Of a DNA stretch of 64,000 nucleotides, positions 17,105 to 26,540 are shown piece after piece. A program made the position numbers and the translations under genes. This stretch comes from Herpetosiphon aurantiacus DSM 785 (GTDB lineage: Bacteria > Chloroflexota > Chloroflexia > Chloroflexales > Herpetosiphonaceae). Within the stretch, counting starts at the first letter, position 1. Every line of letters begins with the position of its first letter. Under the pieces are notes generated by a model, which worked only from the letters and a program-made list of their open reading frames with translations, was not told the origin of the DNA and searched no databases. The stretch covers positions 62,001 through 126,000 of the forward strand of contig CP000876.1 of assembly GCA_000018565.1 (NCBI GenBank). The letters are read 5' to 3'.

Positions 17105-19528
17105 CTACCGCATCACAGCGGGGCCATAGATCGTATGCATCCGTACCGTCACCGGGCCATACCAGGTGGTTTGGCCGTTCAGCTCGACTTCTTCCAGCCA
17201 ATACGACCATTGGCCAAGCGGTGCGGTGGCATGGGCATCGGTCAGGCGGTAGCTGCCGCCCGTCGCGCCCTGTGAGGGAATCAGGCTGGTCGTCACGCGG
17301 GTGGCCTCGTTGCGATTCGGGGTGGTGCTCCGGTAGAGGTGAAAGCCCAACGTGTTGACTTCACTGCCCGTCACCCAGCGCAGATCGACCATGCCGCCCG
17401 TGGCCACCGCGTCAAAGGACACCAGGCTGATACTGGTCGGGTCGAAGGGGTGAATCAGCAGGTTCGAATCTTGCTCGCTGGTTTGGTCACTGTCGGCCTG
17501 CGCCACATTGCGAATGGCGACGGTTGTGCCGATCGGCAACACCCGCACCTGAAACTGCACGGTGCGCGTTGCTCCGACGGCCAGATCACCCAGTTCCCAC
17601 GTCAGCACGCCGTCGATGGGAGTCACTGCCGGATCAGCCGCGATCAAGGCCGTTGCCTCGGGAATCGCATCGCGTACCGTCACCCCCGTCAACGGGGCGG
17701 TTCCGGTATTGGTCACGTCAAGGAAATAGGTAATCGTGTTGCCTGCCGCCACCGCCGTGCCATTGGGTGGGGTCGAGCGCTTCCCGATGGCCAAGGCCGG
17801 ATGCAGGATGGTTGTCAGGTCATCATCACAATCGTTGGTCGGGTTGGCATCAATCAGGGTATCGACACAGGCCCGATTAATCACGCTGGCCCCCGCCGCT
17901 GCCTCTGGAATAACCCGAATCTGCACCGTGCCCGTTTCGAGCGCTGGCATGGCCACGGTCGCGGTACAAGTCACGGTTTGGCCCGTGATAGCACACGACC
18001 AATGTGCCCCACTGGCCGCAACAACCCGCAGATCGTCTGGCACGTCGTCCGTGATCGTCGTTCCGGCAGGCATCACCGCTGGGCCATGGTTGGTGACCGC
18101 AATGGTGTAGGTTCCTTCCTGCCCCACGACCAAATCCCCCGCATGGGTTTTCTCCACGCCAAGATCGGAGGACAAATCCACCCGCACCGTCACACTGGCG
18201 GTCGCGGTCGCAATGCGTCGTAACCAATCAAACTCGTAGACCGAGTTATCGAGGCCCGCTGCCAACTCCAGCGCGGGCTGGCGTTCCTCACCATCAAACA
18301 CCATCACCCCATTGCCGCCGCCGATATACACCATACCGGTCACCGGATGGCGGGTTGCCGCCCGTGCGCCCCACACCGGATTCGGCTGTGGCCAACGGAG
18401 GTCGGTGGGCAACCACTGATTGGTCGCCGTGTCCAAGATCAACGCCCGATTTTGCGGCGTAAAGCTATCGCCAATCCGGTAGACCACGACGTAGAGTTTC
18501 GACTCATCAGGACTGAGGACAATCCCCTCCAGCTGCGGGCGATAGGGGTTGCTCACGGCCACGCGGGTGAAACTGCTAGTCGCCGTATCGACGACATACA
18601 GCGCATTCCCTTGCCGCGTCGCCAAATACAAGCGCGTCCCAGCCTGATTGAGCAGCACCCGTCGCCCGACCGCCGCGTCACCCTCGCGAATCAACCGTGA
18701 GCGCACCGTTCGGCTGGCCACATCCAAGACCGTCAGGCTGTAATCGCCCATATCCGCCGCGTAGGCGGTCTGACCATCGGGTGAAAAGACCAGATCTTGG
18801 GCGGCACTGGCGGTCACGAGCGTGGAGCCGCTGCCGTACACCGCCGTGTCAAAGATCGTGATCACCGTGTTGGTCGCGGTATCAATCACCGCCATGCCAC
18901 CCCGCCCATCACTCGCATCTTGCGGAACCCACAACTCGCGGCCATTCGGGGTCAACGCACCCATGCGCACCGTCTTGGGCAGCGCAATCCGCGTGATGAA
19001 GGTTCCGTCGTGGGTATAGACATCCACCCCCGTCGAGTGGCCGATATACAGCCGATCCATGGTCGGATGGGCAATCAGCAGCTCACCACCCGCCGAATCC
19101 GGGCTGGTGTGAATCGTCGTGTGGATCGTCGCGGTATCCGGATCAGCAATCCGCACACAGGTCTCCCTGCCAACCGCACACGACGGATCGAGCATGTACA
19201 GCCATGTGCCCGCATCCAGCGTACTGGTGGCCGATAGCGTATGCGTCCCGTGGGTCAGGCCACTGACAGGCAGACTCCACTGGCCATTCGCGCCCGCCTC
19301 CAGTGTCTCAACAACCTGACCATCGAGCCACACCGTCACGGGCGATCCCGCCGTAGCGGTTCCGGTCACGGTCGTACTCGGCGCATGCAGCACCTGCCCT
19401 GCTGTGGGACTGGCAATCCCCACTGCGACCGTGGGCAAGCCATCCTGCGTGTCCATCGCGGCCACGGGCAGTCCACTGAGCAGTCCGAGCAGCAGTCCAA
19501 CCAATCCAAACCAACGCCATCGATGCAT
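17105..19528 (-). CDS. Large secreted beta-propeller/DUF11 surface protein
   Basis: 807 residues; AGGAGG before the ATG and a signal peptide (FGLVGLLLGLLSGLPVAAM). Residues ~35-105 form an Ig-like domain (ASPTAGQVLHAPSTTVTGTATAGSPVTVWLDG). Residues ~110-430 form a YncE/NHL-type propeller with repeated VIDTATN, VLDVASRTV, VVDTATSSF and ILDTATNQW blades. At least two DUF11 repeats follow (VEKTHAGDLVVGQEGTYTIAVTNHGPA, IGKRSTPPNGTAVAAGNTITYFLDVTNTGTA). The last ~100 residues resemble a fibronectin-like end. No sorting tail. It is followed 16 nt later by the DUF11 anchor protein, suggesting that the two assemble at the surface. Confidence 0.75.
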   Translation of the reverse strand: MHRWRWFGLVGLLLGLLSGLPVAAMDTQDGLPTVAVGIASPTAGQVLHAPSTTVTGTATAGSPVTVWLDGQVVETLEAGANGQWSLPVSGLTHGTHTLSATSTLDAGTWLYMLDPSCAVGRETCVRIADPDTATIHTTIHTSPDSAGGELLIAHPTMDRLYIGHSTGVDVYTHDGTFITRIALPKTVRMGALTPNGRELWVPQDASDGRGGMAVIDTATNTVITIFDTAVYGSGSTLVTASAAQDLVFSPDGQTAYAADMGDYSLTVLDVASRTVRSRLIREGDAAVGRRVLLNQAGTRLYLATRQGNALYVVDTATSSFTRVAVSNPYRPQLEGIVLSPDESKLYVVVYRIGDSFTPQNRALILDTATNQWLPTDLRWPQPNPVWGARAATRHPVTGMVYIGGGNGVMVFDGEERQPALELAAGLDNSVYEFDWLRRIATATASVTVRVDLSSDLGVEKTHAGDLVVGQEGTYTIAVTNHGPAVMPAGTTITDDVPDDLRVVAASGAHWSCAITGQTVTCTATVAMPALETGTVQIRVIPEAAAGASVINRACVDTLIDANPTNDCDDDLTTILHPALAIGKRSTPPNGTAVAAGNTITYFLDVTNTGTAPLTGVTVRDAIPEATALIAADPAVTPIDGVLTWELGDLAVGATRTVQFQVRVLPIGTTVAIRNVAQADSDQTSEQDSNLLIHPFDPTSISLVSFDAVATGGMVDLRWVTGSEVNTLGFHLYRSTTPNRNEATRVTTSLIPSQGATGGSYRLTDAHATAPLGQWSYWLEEVELNGQTTWYGPVTVRMHTIYGPAVMR

Positions 19529-19624
19529 ACCAACCTCCTACAGAGTCCAAAAAAACGGCACACAAAACCCCACCGTGAGGATCACGCCGGGGACACACAA
19601 ACGAAGTCAGATTGTCACAGCACC

Positions 19625-20050
19625 TTAGCCGCCGCGCAGCTCGCGCAGGGTACAAGTCACCCCAGCCCGCTGGCAATACCTGCGCCAGTGCTGGTCAAGG
19701 TAGGCTAAATCAAGGGGCAATCCCGTGGGAGCAGCGAAGCAGGAGGCGGTTGGGGATCGCAGGGACAGATACGTGGCCAGGGCGGTCACGGTCGGGGCTT
19801 CGGTCACGAGTCGCCAACGCTCGCCGCAGCGCACCAGCGGCAACGGCCCGGCCAAATCCAGGTCGGCCATCGTCAGCCGACACAGCGGCAGCACGCGCAA
19901 CTGGGTGTCATACATGAGCCAAAAGACGGCCCGATCCAGCCACTGGGTCGCTGGAATCACCGCCAGCACCCGTTCCACCGTTTGGCGAGGCCGCGCCGTC
20001 CGCAGCACCCGCACTGGCCCCACCCATGGGGGCGCAGGATTGATCACCAT
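19625..20050 (-). CDS. Integrase-core-like small protein, probably degenerate
   Basis: 141 residues starting 5 nt after the stop of the large upstream gene. The order resembles a tyrosine recombinase catalytic domain: WLDRAVFWLMYDTQLRVLPLCRLTMADLDL (first Arg box), a beta hairpin, then LATYLSLRSP and LDQHWRRYCQRAGVTCTLRELRGG (where the HxLR box would lie). No Tyr nucleophile or HxxR is visible, so it is truncated or repurposed. Identification is tentative. Confidence 0.45.
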   Translation of the reverse strand: MVINPAPPWVGPVRVLRTARPRQTVERVLAVIPATQWLDRAVFWLMYDTQLRVLPLCRLTMADLDLAGPLPLVRCGERWRLVTEAPTVTALATYLSLRSPTASCFAAPTGLPLDLAYLDQHWRRYCQRAGVTCTLRELRGG

Positions 20051-20055
20051 CAGCG

Positions 20056-21696
20056 TTACTCCCGCAGGGCTTCGCAGGCGTGTATGAAGGCCGGAAGCAC
20101 CGTGCGATAGGCAGGGAGCGCGAGTCGCGCCTGTCGCCAGGCATCCCCTGCCGTAATACGTCCATTATCGCAGCGACTGGCGATCAGCAGCATCCGCACC
20201 GAGGCACGGAGCCGCAACCAGAGGGCTGCGGGTATCCACAACGGACGGTGCGGCGGCTCCTGAGCGGCGAGCGACACAGCCGTATCCGTGGTGTCAAGCA
20301 ACGGTTCAAGCGCCACCCAGTCAACCACGACGGGGGGCGGGGCGGATTCGCGGCAGGCGTCGTCAGCGGCTTCGGACTCCGCTTCGGGCGGTGCATCAAG
20401 GCCCAAGGCCGTGTGCCACCGGGAGCGCGCGGCCTCGAAGTCGCGGGGCTGATCGATCTGCCATTTGGCGGCAGCGGGTTCCCAGCCGTGATCCTGAATA
20501 TCCCGCAGGATACTGACGACCCACCCGCCGATATCGCGAACGCCCGTGCGCTGGCGGGCATCGGCCACGACCGTTTCCAGCGTGGCCAAATCGATATCGG
20601 CAAACTCGGCAAGTTGTTTGGGCCGAATGGCCAGTGAGCGCAGCAATGCAACCTGCGGGGTCCCCGGAATTGACATAATGTTGCGACGGCGCAGAATAGT
20701 TCTGGTAACGGGTTCTGGTAGATCTTGGTCGATTTCGTTCCCTGATCGTTCGTTGGTTCGATCAGAAATAAAGACTCCACCACCGTTTTGTATGCTATGC
20801 AGAGTGTTTTCTGGTGGTTGATCTTCTCTGTCTATTTTGCTTAATCTGCCTGTGACGTTCCATGAATCATGGGCAACCGCCGTTTTTTTGCTTCCTGACG
20901 CGTCAAAACCGTCCTCGGACACGCTGTCCGCCATCGCCATGTTCGTCGCCATGGTCATCACCATGATCGTCGCCAGGTCCGGTTCCACAAAAAAAAGCGG
21001 GGGTCGCGGATCAGGGTCGCTGGGCCGCATGACTCCGCCGCGTGGCAGCAGCTGCAAACGCTGTGCGCCGTGGAGACTCATCGTCCCCTGCGCCAGAATC
21101 TCCGCAATGCTTGGCACGGCCAGCGGGACATTCTGTTGACATAAACCACGGTGTTGGAGTGTTGCTGTGCTATGGCGATGCGGAATCCCGGCCACGAGCA
21201 GCATATAGATGCCCACATCGGTCAAGGTCAGGGCGGGCGTGGTCAGATACCGCGTAATGAGTGGCTGGCCGTGCGACCGTGGCTCAATCCGGCCAAGGTA
21301 GTAGTCGAGCAGGGTGCGGTCGAGCCGATGGGTGGCCACCCGCCCGCGATTGAATGATTGCGCGGGTTCCCACTGGCGCACGCCTTCGCGTTGCCATCCC
21401 CACGTGGGCACATAGGCGATTTTGCAGCCGTGCTGCGGAGGCGTAGGAATGGCGAGCCAGTGGCCAGCCAGAAGCTGGTCGAAGGCCGTGCGAATCTTGG
21501 CGCGGGTCAGTGACGGGTCATAGACCTGAATATCGTGAGCAGACAGTGGAACGGACGTATGCTGGGCGAGCCAGCGCCGCGCAATCAGGGCATAGATGCC
21601 TAACGCGAGCGGGGCATGGGCGAGGGTTTCCGCAAGTTTGGTCGGGAACCAGAGATATGATCGGTCGGGTGCGGCTAGCCATACGGGATTGCGCAT
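20056..21696 (-). CDS. Large protein with N-terminal winged-helix features, initiator-like
   Basis: 546 residues from the ATG at 21696 (GGAGG close upstream; a start at 21732 is possible). The N-terminal ~130 residues (WFPTKLAETLAHAPLALGIYALIARRWL... LTRAKIRTAFDQLLAGHWLAIPTP) have the layout of winged-helix initiator or DnaD/RepA-type domains. There is a low-complexity Met/Asp stretch near 250. A C-terminal helical region has LEFADIDLATLETVVADARQ-like spacing. I do not recognise the family. Its place directly before an integrase-like gene and next to a promoter-terminator RNA candidate suggests a plasmid- or ICE-derived module. Confidence 0.45.
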   Translation of the reverse strand: MRNPVWLAAPDRSYLWFPTKLAETLAHAPLALGIYALIARRWLAQHTSVPLSAHDIQVYDPSLTRAKIRTAFDQLLAGHWLAIPTPPQHGCKIAYVPTWGWQREGVRQWEPAQSFNRGRVATHRLDRTLLDYYLGRIEPRSHGQPLITRYLTTPALTLTDVGIYMLLVAGIPHRHSTATLQHRGLCQQNVPLAVPSIAEILAQGTMSLHGAQRLQLLPRGGVMRPSDPDPRPPLFFVEPDLATIMVMTMATNMAMADSVSEDGFDASGSKKTAVAHDSWNVTGRLSKIDREDQPPENTLHSIQNGGGVFISDRTNERSGNEIDQDLPEPVTRTILRRRNIMSIPGTPQVALLRSLAIRPKQLAEFADIDLATLETVVADARQRTGVRDIGGWVVSILRDIQDHGWEPAAAKWQIDQPRDFEAARSRWHTALGLDAPPEAESEAADDACRESAPPPVVVDWVALEPLLDTTDTAVSLAAQEPPHRPLWIPAALWLRLRASVRMLLIASRCDNGRITAGDAWRQARLALPAYRTVLPAFIHACEALRE

Positions 21697-21765
21697 GACC
21701 TCCGCCCCACCGCTCGGGTGGGTTGATGGCATAGGGTATACGATCCCTTACCACCTTTGGAATGC

Positions 21766-21794
21766 TTGACATTTTCATGATGTCAGCGTATACT
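21766..21794 (+). promoter_or_regulatory. Consensus sigma-70 promoter
   Basis: TTGACA at 21766-21771, a 17-bp spacer, and TATACT at 21789-21794, firing rightward into 21801-21875. It is divergent from the initiator-like gene. Confidence 0.75.
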
Positions 21795-21800
21795 CAAAGG

Positions 21801-21875
21801 CAGCAAAATATCTCCCGAAAGGGAGTAAATCTATTCAGAAAAACGCTTGTATTGTTTAGAAGGAGCGTTTTTCTT
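21801..21875 (+). ncRNA. Candidate ~75-nt small RNA
   Basis: It starts about 7 nt after a consensus -10 box. It contains hairpin CTCCC-GAAA-GGGAG (21812-21825, GNRA tetraloop). It ends at hairpin AAAAACGCT...AGCGTTTTT (21839-21872) followed by CTTC, a terminator-like structure. No start codon or reading frame of note. The terminator also lies beyond the stop of the leftward HTH gene at 21941 and could serve it. Family unknown. Confidence 0.55.
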
Positions 21876-21940
21876 CATTTTAGCCAGCCTTTGATTGATT
21901 CCCCGCTGGCTTCTGAGAAAGCCTCTAAAGGCTTATTACT

Positions 21941-22144
21941 TTATTCACTTTTAATATTTGCTCGCGATCCCTTGCGAGGTGCGCCTGGTTTACGATTTTG
22001 GACTAACACAAGATCCTTTTCAGAGATCATCCATACACCACTAAATTTAGTAGCAGGCAATCTTTGTGATTGAATTAATGCACGTACTCGCGTTGGGGTT
22101 ACTCCCAATTTTTGAGCTGCATCTTGTGTTGTGAGAAAGCCCAT
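21941..22144 (-). CDS. Small excisionase-type HTH protein
   Basis: 67 residues: GFLTTQDAAQKLGVTPTRVRALIQSQRLPATKFSGVWMISEKDL. This is the MerR-like/HTH_17 fold with the usual AAxxLGVTxxRVRxLI and W-x-I wing, then a basic tail (RKPGAPRKGSRAN). Starts further upstream (22219) add unlikely residues. It sits at the edge of the AT-rich island, close to the integrase-like gene, fitting an excisionase or regulator of the island. Confidence 0.75.
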   Translation of the reverse strand: MGFLTTQDAAQKLGVTPTRVRALIQSQRLPATKFSGVWMISEKDLVLVQNRKPGAPRKGSRANIKSE

Positions 22145-22291
22145 ATCTGCACCTGTGTAATAAGTACGGCAAATATAGCACACACGCAATAGTTTTGCAA
22201 CAACTTCTAAGAGTTTCACGGTAAGTTAATAAGATGATCACGGATGTCGCCCTACATCACGCCATTGTTCGTTTATACGCAGAACAAGCTT

Positions 22292-22321
22292 GATTGAACC
22301 CTATTAATATAGGGTTCAATC
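22292..22321. repeat. 30-bp perfect dyad
   Basis: GATTGAACCCTAT-TAAT-ATAGGGTTCAATC: 13-bp arms around a 4-bp centre in the ~220-base gap between the HTH gene and the CPBP gene. No T run follows, so an operator, perhaps of the HTH protein, is more likely than a terminator. Confidence 0.6.
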
Positions 22322-22442
22322 GGGACGCTCTTGTGTTAAAGTACACCAACTTACTATTTACTCTATATTTTGTAAGGGGTAAGTTTCACGATCAACCATA
22401 ACCTATAAATTTAGTCATAAATATATGTTTTTTCACATATAT

Positions 22443-23255
22443 TTACTTCTCTAAAGATTTTTTATATCTACTTACTACTATAGTAATAACTATTGCTCCG
22501 ATATGGAATAGTGTCATCAACCAGCCACTCTCAGGTGAGTTGGTACCAACTATATGAGATGGTCCATCAATAGCGATAGGTCGTAAAGACGCTCTTTTAT
22601 CATGGCCAAATATTACCAATTGAGAAATATTCCAAGACCAATGATAGCCAATGGGTATTGCTAATGAATTTGAATGTTTTCGCAATTCGGTTAATAATAG
22701 TGCCATAGTAAAATAGCCACTGGCGGCAGCCAATGTTTTAGGTCTATGCCCTAGCGTAAACAGGCCGCCTAAAAAGACCGTAGCACCAATAGGGCCAATT
22801 GCCTTACTCCATATATCGTATCCATATCCCCGAAATACTTGTTCTTCGTTTATTGAGACTGCAAAGTGGCCTATGGTAGTAATTAGTATTGAAAAAACAA
22901 GTTGGTGGATACTATTAGTTTTCCAGCCCCATTCGGAGGTTTGAATCCAATTGCTCGATGCAGCAACCCATAGCCATCCAAAATATATTGACGATCCTAA
23001 TACAATCCCTGTCCCAAAATTGTTAAAAACAGTCTTGGTAGGCAACAAGGTTTTATTCGTTGGTTTGGATAGAATGCATGTTAATACTGCGACTGCTGGG
23101 CTGGCTGTAATATGCATATACTCGTTCATAAAAGCTGAACCACGGTTTTGGAGGCGAAATGCTCCCTCGAGTATAACCACAGCACTTGTCAGATAGAGCA
23201 CGCCCTTGAGAAGCGATTTTCCATCAAATAATTGAGATTTAGTCATATAAATCAT
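22443..23255 (-). CDS. CPBP-family intramembrane metalloprotease
   Basis: 270 residues with seven or eight membrane segments. Motif 1 is NEEQVFRGYGYDIW (Glu-Glu and Arg). LFTLGHRPKTLAAASGYF supplies the second motif His, and IGYHWSWNISQLVIFG the third motif His and Asn. This is the complete Abi/CAAX-type catalytic pattern; family members process prenylated or peptide substrates inside the membrane. It starts 17 nt after the histidine kinase stop and ends the peptide-prenyltransferase operon, so a role in maturing or clearing the peptide is plausible. Base composition is AT-rich like its neighbours. Confidence 0.85.
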   Translation of the reverse strand: MIYMTKSQLFDGKSLLKGVLYLTSAVVILEGAFRLQNRGSAFMNEYMHITASPAVAVLTCILSKPTNKTLLPTKTVFNNFGTGIVLGSSIYFGWLWVAASSNWIQTSEWGWKTNSIHQLVFSILITTIGHFAVSINEEQVFRGYGYDIWSKAIGPIGATVFLGGLFTLGHRPKTLAAASGYFTMALLLTELRKHSNSLAIPIGYHWSWNISQLVIFGHDKRASLRPIAIDGPSHIVGTNSPESGWLMTLFHIGAIVITIVVSRYKKSLEK

Positions 23256-23272
23256 TCCATAGCTAATAAGGA

Positions 23273-25681
23273 TTAACAGTAAATTCCTAGTAAGTCAGGC
23301 TGTTCAACGGAAACACCAGAATTTAAGGGGACAAAAATGCTAACGCGGGTTCCAGTGTTTATATCTGATTGAATCTCTATCCTTCCTCCAATCATATAAA
23401 TTCTTTCTTTCATATTTCGTATCCCAAAATGTCCGGGTCTATTTAACACTGGTTGTTTTGGAGACCCATTATCGCTAATAATAACTCGTAAAGCTGAATT
23501 ATTACTATTGGGATAACAAATCTCAATAGTAATAGTTGTAGCATTAGCATGTTTAATTGAGTTTAATACTGCCTCTTTGACAACTCTAATTATCTCATGC
23601 TGAATTGATGTCGATATTGGTATTATTTTATTAATAACAACAATATCAATAATGCCTTTATAAATACAACGGATTTGGTCGATTTGATTTGATAATACTG
23701 GAATAAATCCTAATGGGTCATCAATACCACTGGGATGTAATGATTCACAGATCATCCGTAATGAGTAAGCTGTATCTTTCTCGCCAGTTAGTAATAGATC
23801 AAGTTGGTCAAGTATAAATTGATCATCAATATAGCCTACAAGATTTTGTATTGTTTCAATATTTAGTTTAATGTTTACATTTATAATTTCATCATGTATT
23901 TCACGAGCAATCTTTTTTGCTGTGATATCTTGAATATTCTTCAAAGAACTAAAAAGCTCCCTAACCGTTCTTTCTGCAATTGACTTTTGCGTGTAAAGAT
24001 AACTATTACCATATGCCATTGATGAAGCATTAATTAGTTTTTGTAATTCCTCAATATCTTGTAGTCTATATGGATCTAAATCATTCCTTCGTCCAACTGC
24101 AATTAATCCTAATAGCTTGTATTGAGGATGATAAATAGGGCAAAGTAATGTGATTTGTGGGTCATATAATAACATTGAGGCATAGTTATTATTATTGGAT
24201 ATATCTCGTTGGATTTTATTTCTAAAATCTAATATTTTCATAATATCTGCATTATCATCAAATATATTTAAGTCTTTTAGATTTATTTTTTCGGGAATAT
24301 TAGGCATTCTGTCATTATAAACACAATTTAGTAATTCATCATCAATTTCTCTGCGTAAATATATACCCATAGATGGGTTATTAAAAACTTTGCCTAGAGA
24401 TGTCACTATTGGTCTTGTTAATTGGTCACTCTCAAGTGTCTTAGATAAATCTATTATTGCTTGATTAAAATATTTATAATCATTTTCTTTCTTTAGTATA
24501 GGTATATATTTTCTGACTAATAATAATATTGGATGAAATAATAATATAATACATATTGACGCTGCAATATGGTTTTCGTGTATCGGCTTATTTAATATAT
24601 TAAATAATGTTATATTGAAAATGATATCTATTGAAAATGATATTATATAACTTAGGATAATTAAAAATAATTTATCAAATCTATATAAATCTGGCGCTGT
24701 GCCACTAATCATATATGACATAGGTATCAATATAGTTGCTATATGATTAATTTGGCTTGTTATTGGAGTTTCAAATATATACATTGGTGTTATTAAAAAT
24801 ACAATCCATAGACATATAACCATACAATATGTACTTATTAATATTCGAATTTGCCGTCTTATATGGCTAATATTATTTATTTTATAAGCTTTAAATAGTA
24901 TTAATGTGCTTAATATAAATGATATCAATAAAAATACAGGTAATATAATATTTAGTTTTGCGACAATACTCAGTAGATTCTCTTTATAATCCCATATAAA
25001 TATTAATAAAAATACATTCATTGTAAAGAATATATATATTCCTTTATTTTCGAATTTTCGTATATTAAATATGCTTTCAGGTCTATAGGGGAAAAATAAA
25101 TGCATTATGGTAAAGTATGGAGACAAAAATGTAATCATAATCCATTCGAGTGTTATTAAAAGTCTTACAGCACCCTGTCCTGCAAATAAATGAAGGCCAA
25201 CAACTACCCCAACTCCAAACCATAAAATTCCGATTCCTGATGGCGCGATACCTTCATAAAAAGATTTACTACTTAATTTATATCCAGTTATAATGCAACA
25301 AAGAGATATGATGATATTAACTATCTTATTGATCTGATTATCCAGGCTTGGTGCTGACTTAATTATTTCTAAATGAATAATACTGCCATTTCGATCAATA
25401 GTTATGGGTATATGTTCATTTATATTAGGCTCAAATCTAGAAAAATTCCAGTCATTAACAACATCTTCCCATTTTTTATTATATATAGCTATGAGTCTGT
25501 CGTCTATTTTTAAATCTACGCCTTTTTCAATAAGATCTTTTTCGATAAACATAATTTTATTATTATTTGGATTCACAAAAAAACCAACACCGCTTTTTTT
25601 CCAAAACTCTATATTAATAGCTAGTATAATAATAGATAATATAATTCCTATAATAATCTTATTAATAAATCTATATTGCAT
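23273..25681 (-). CDS. ComP-like membrane sensor histidine kinase
   Basis: 802 residues. First membrane segment (7-26); then an extracytoplasmic PDZ-like stretch (~30-110: FIEKDLIEKGVDLKIDDRLIAIYNKKW). About seven more membrane helices run to ~375, followed by a cytoplasmic GAF-like region (~400-560). The HisKA_3 helix has AREIHDEIINVNIKLN (phospho-acceptor His ~614). The HATPase part has VKEAVLNSIKHANA (N box), ISDNGSP and GHFGIRNMKERIYMIGG (G boxes). This order (TM, PDZ-like, polytopic sensor, NarL-type kinase) is that of Bacillus ComP. It starts 2 nt after the prenyltransferase stop with GGAG upstream. It probably phosphorylates the regulator at 26866-27495. Composition is near 30% GC. Confidence 0.85.
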   Translation of the reverse strand: MQYRFINKIIIGIILSIIILAINIEFWKKSGVGFFVNPNNNKIMFIEKDLIEKGVDLKIDDRLIAIYNKKWEDVVNDWNFSRFEPNINEHIPITIDRNGSIIHLEIIKSAPSLDNQINKIVNIIISLCCIITGYKLSSKSFYEGIAPSGIGILWFGVGVVVGLHLFAGQGAVRLLITLEWIMITFLSPYFTIMHLFFPYRPESIFNIRKFENKGIYIFFTMNVFLLIFIWDYKENLLSIVAKLNIILPVFLLISFILSTLILFKAYKINNISHIRRQIRILISTYCMVICLWIVFLITPMYIFETPITSQINHIATILIPMSYMISGTAPDLYRFDKLFLIILSYIISFSIDIIFNITLFNILNKPIHENHIAASICIILLFHPILLLVRKYIPILKKENDYKYFNQAIIDLSKTLESDQLTRPIVTSLGKVFNNPSMGIYLRREIDDELLNCVYNDRMPNIPEKINLKDLNIFDDNADIMKILDFRNKIQRDISNNNNYASMLLYDPQITLLCPIYHPQYKLLGLIAVGRRNDLDPYRLQDIEELQKLINASSMAYGNSYLYTQKSIAERTVRELFSSLKNIQDITAKKIAREIHDEIINVNIKLNIETIQNLVGYIDDQFILDQLDLLLTGEKDTAYSLRMICESLHPSGIDDPLGFIPVLSNQIDQIRCIYKGIIDIVVINKIIPISTSIQHEIIRVVKEAVLNSIKHANATTITIEICYPNSNNSALRVIISDNGSPKQPVLNRPGHFGIRNMKERIYMIGGRIEIQSDINTGTRVSIFVPLNSGVSVEQPDLLGIYC

Positions 25682-25683
25682 AT

Positions 25684-26526
25684 TTATACTCCTATATTAA
25701 AAGTTTTCACAAATAATCCCTTAATCGAATTTTTTAATTGATCAGGAAAATTTATCATATTCAATTCAACATGTTCGTAATATATTGAATATATATATTT
25801 ATACATATGTATTGGGCTACTTTCCGATTTTTTCACTATATCTACGAATGATACACTTTTATCCATATCACTCTCATAATCATTGATATCATCACCATAT
25901 TGAATTAGAGTTCCATATATCTCACCTATAACAGCCAAGCTCTCATATATTGACTTATCTTCAAATAATATGATGCCTATACTACCAAAAGCTAAAGCAT
26001 ACGTTGCACCAGTTTTAGATTGTGCTATTTGTTGATATTTAATAGCTATATCTTGCTCTATTGGTTGATTTTTCGAACAAATATCACAATACTGACCACT
26101 GGACATTCTTATCATCATATCAGACCATAATCTTCGTATTTTTACATATCTATATATCGAAAGATTATTACTTATTAAATCATCGAGTATCGACTCAGCA
26201 ATAAGGTATTGGCTAAATAAAATATTATATTGTGTTGATAGGTCTATATCATTAGGAAATGGAGGAGCTATAGGCTGATTATCTTGAATATCATCTAAAC
26301 GGATAATCATTCCATACATCATATGCCATGCATTATTAAGTATAGCTATACATTCCTGAGATGACTCATATGAATCAAGGGATGATGCAATTTCATAAAT
26401 AACGTTAAGCGCTGTACGTTTACTAAAACGTATAGAATCAGCCATGTAGATATCATATAAATTCTTTTGTAAATCTGAATCTATAGATATTGAATCTAAT
26501 CGATTTAACATATAATTATTATTCAT
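25684..26526 (-). CDS. ComQ-like isoprenyl transferase
   Basis: 280 residues of the trans-isoprenyl diphosphate synthase fold. The first Asp-rich motif is MIIRLDDIQDNQ (~73-84). SSGQYCDI lies near 140. SKTGATYALAFGSIGIIL is the helix that normally lines the pocket (~170). The second motif is QYGDDINDYESDMDKS (~212-227). Both motifs are intact, unlike in Bacillus ComQ, whose second motif is degenerate. Length fits ComQ (about 300) and is short for housekeeping synthases. It lies between a small peptide gene and a ComP-like kinase, arguing for a peptide-modifying role. A free isoprenoid product cannot be excluded. Confidence 0.75.
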   Translation of the reverse strand: MNNNYMLNRLDSISIDSDLQKNLYDIYMADSIRFSKRTALNVIYEIASSLDSYESSQECIAILNNAWHMMYGMIIRLDDIQDNQPIAPPFPNDIDLSTQYNILFSQYLIAESILDDLISNNLSIYRYVKIRRLWSDMMIRMSSGQYCDICSKNQPIEQDIAIKYQQIAQSKTGATYALAFGSIGIILFEDKSIYESLAVIGEIYGTLIQYGDDINDYESDMDKSVSFVDIVKKSESSPIHMYKYIYSIYYEHVELNMINFPDQLKNSIKGLFVKTFNIGV

Positions 26527-26540
26527 ACCTAAAATATAAA

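Noticed and set aside
19625-20050. Functional tyrosine recombinase
   Set aside because: Only one Arg box is recognisable; no HxxR or Tyr is seen.
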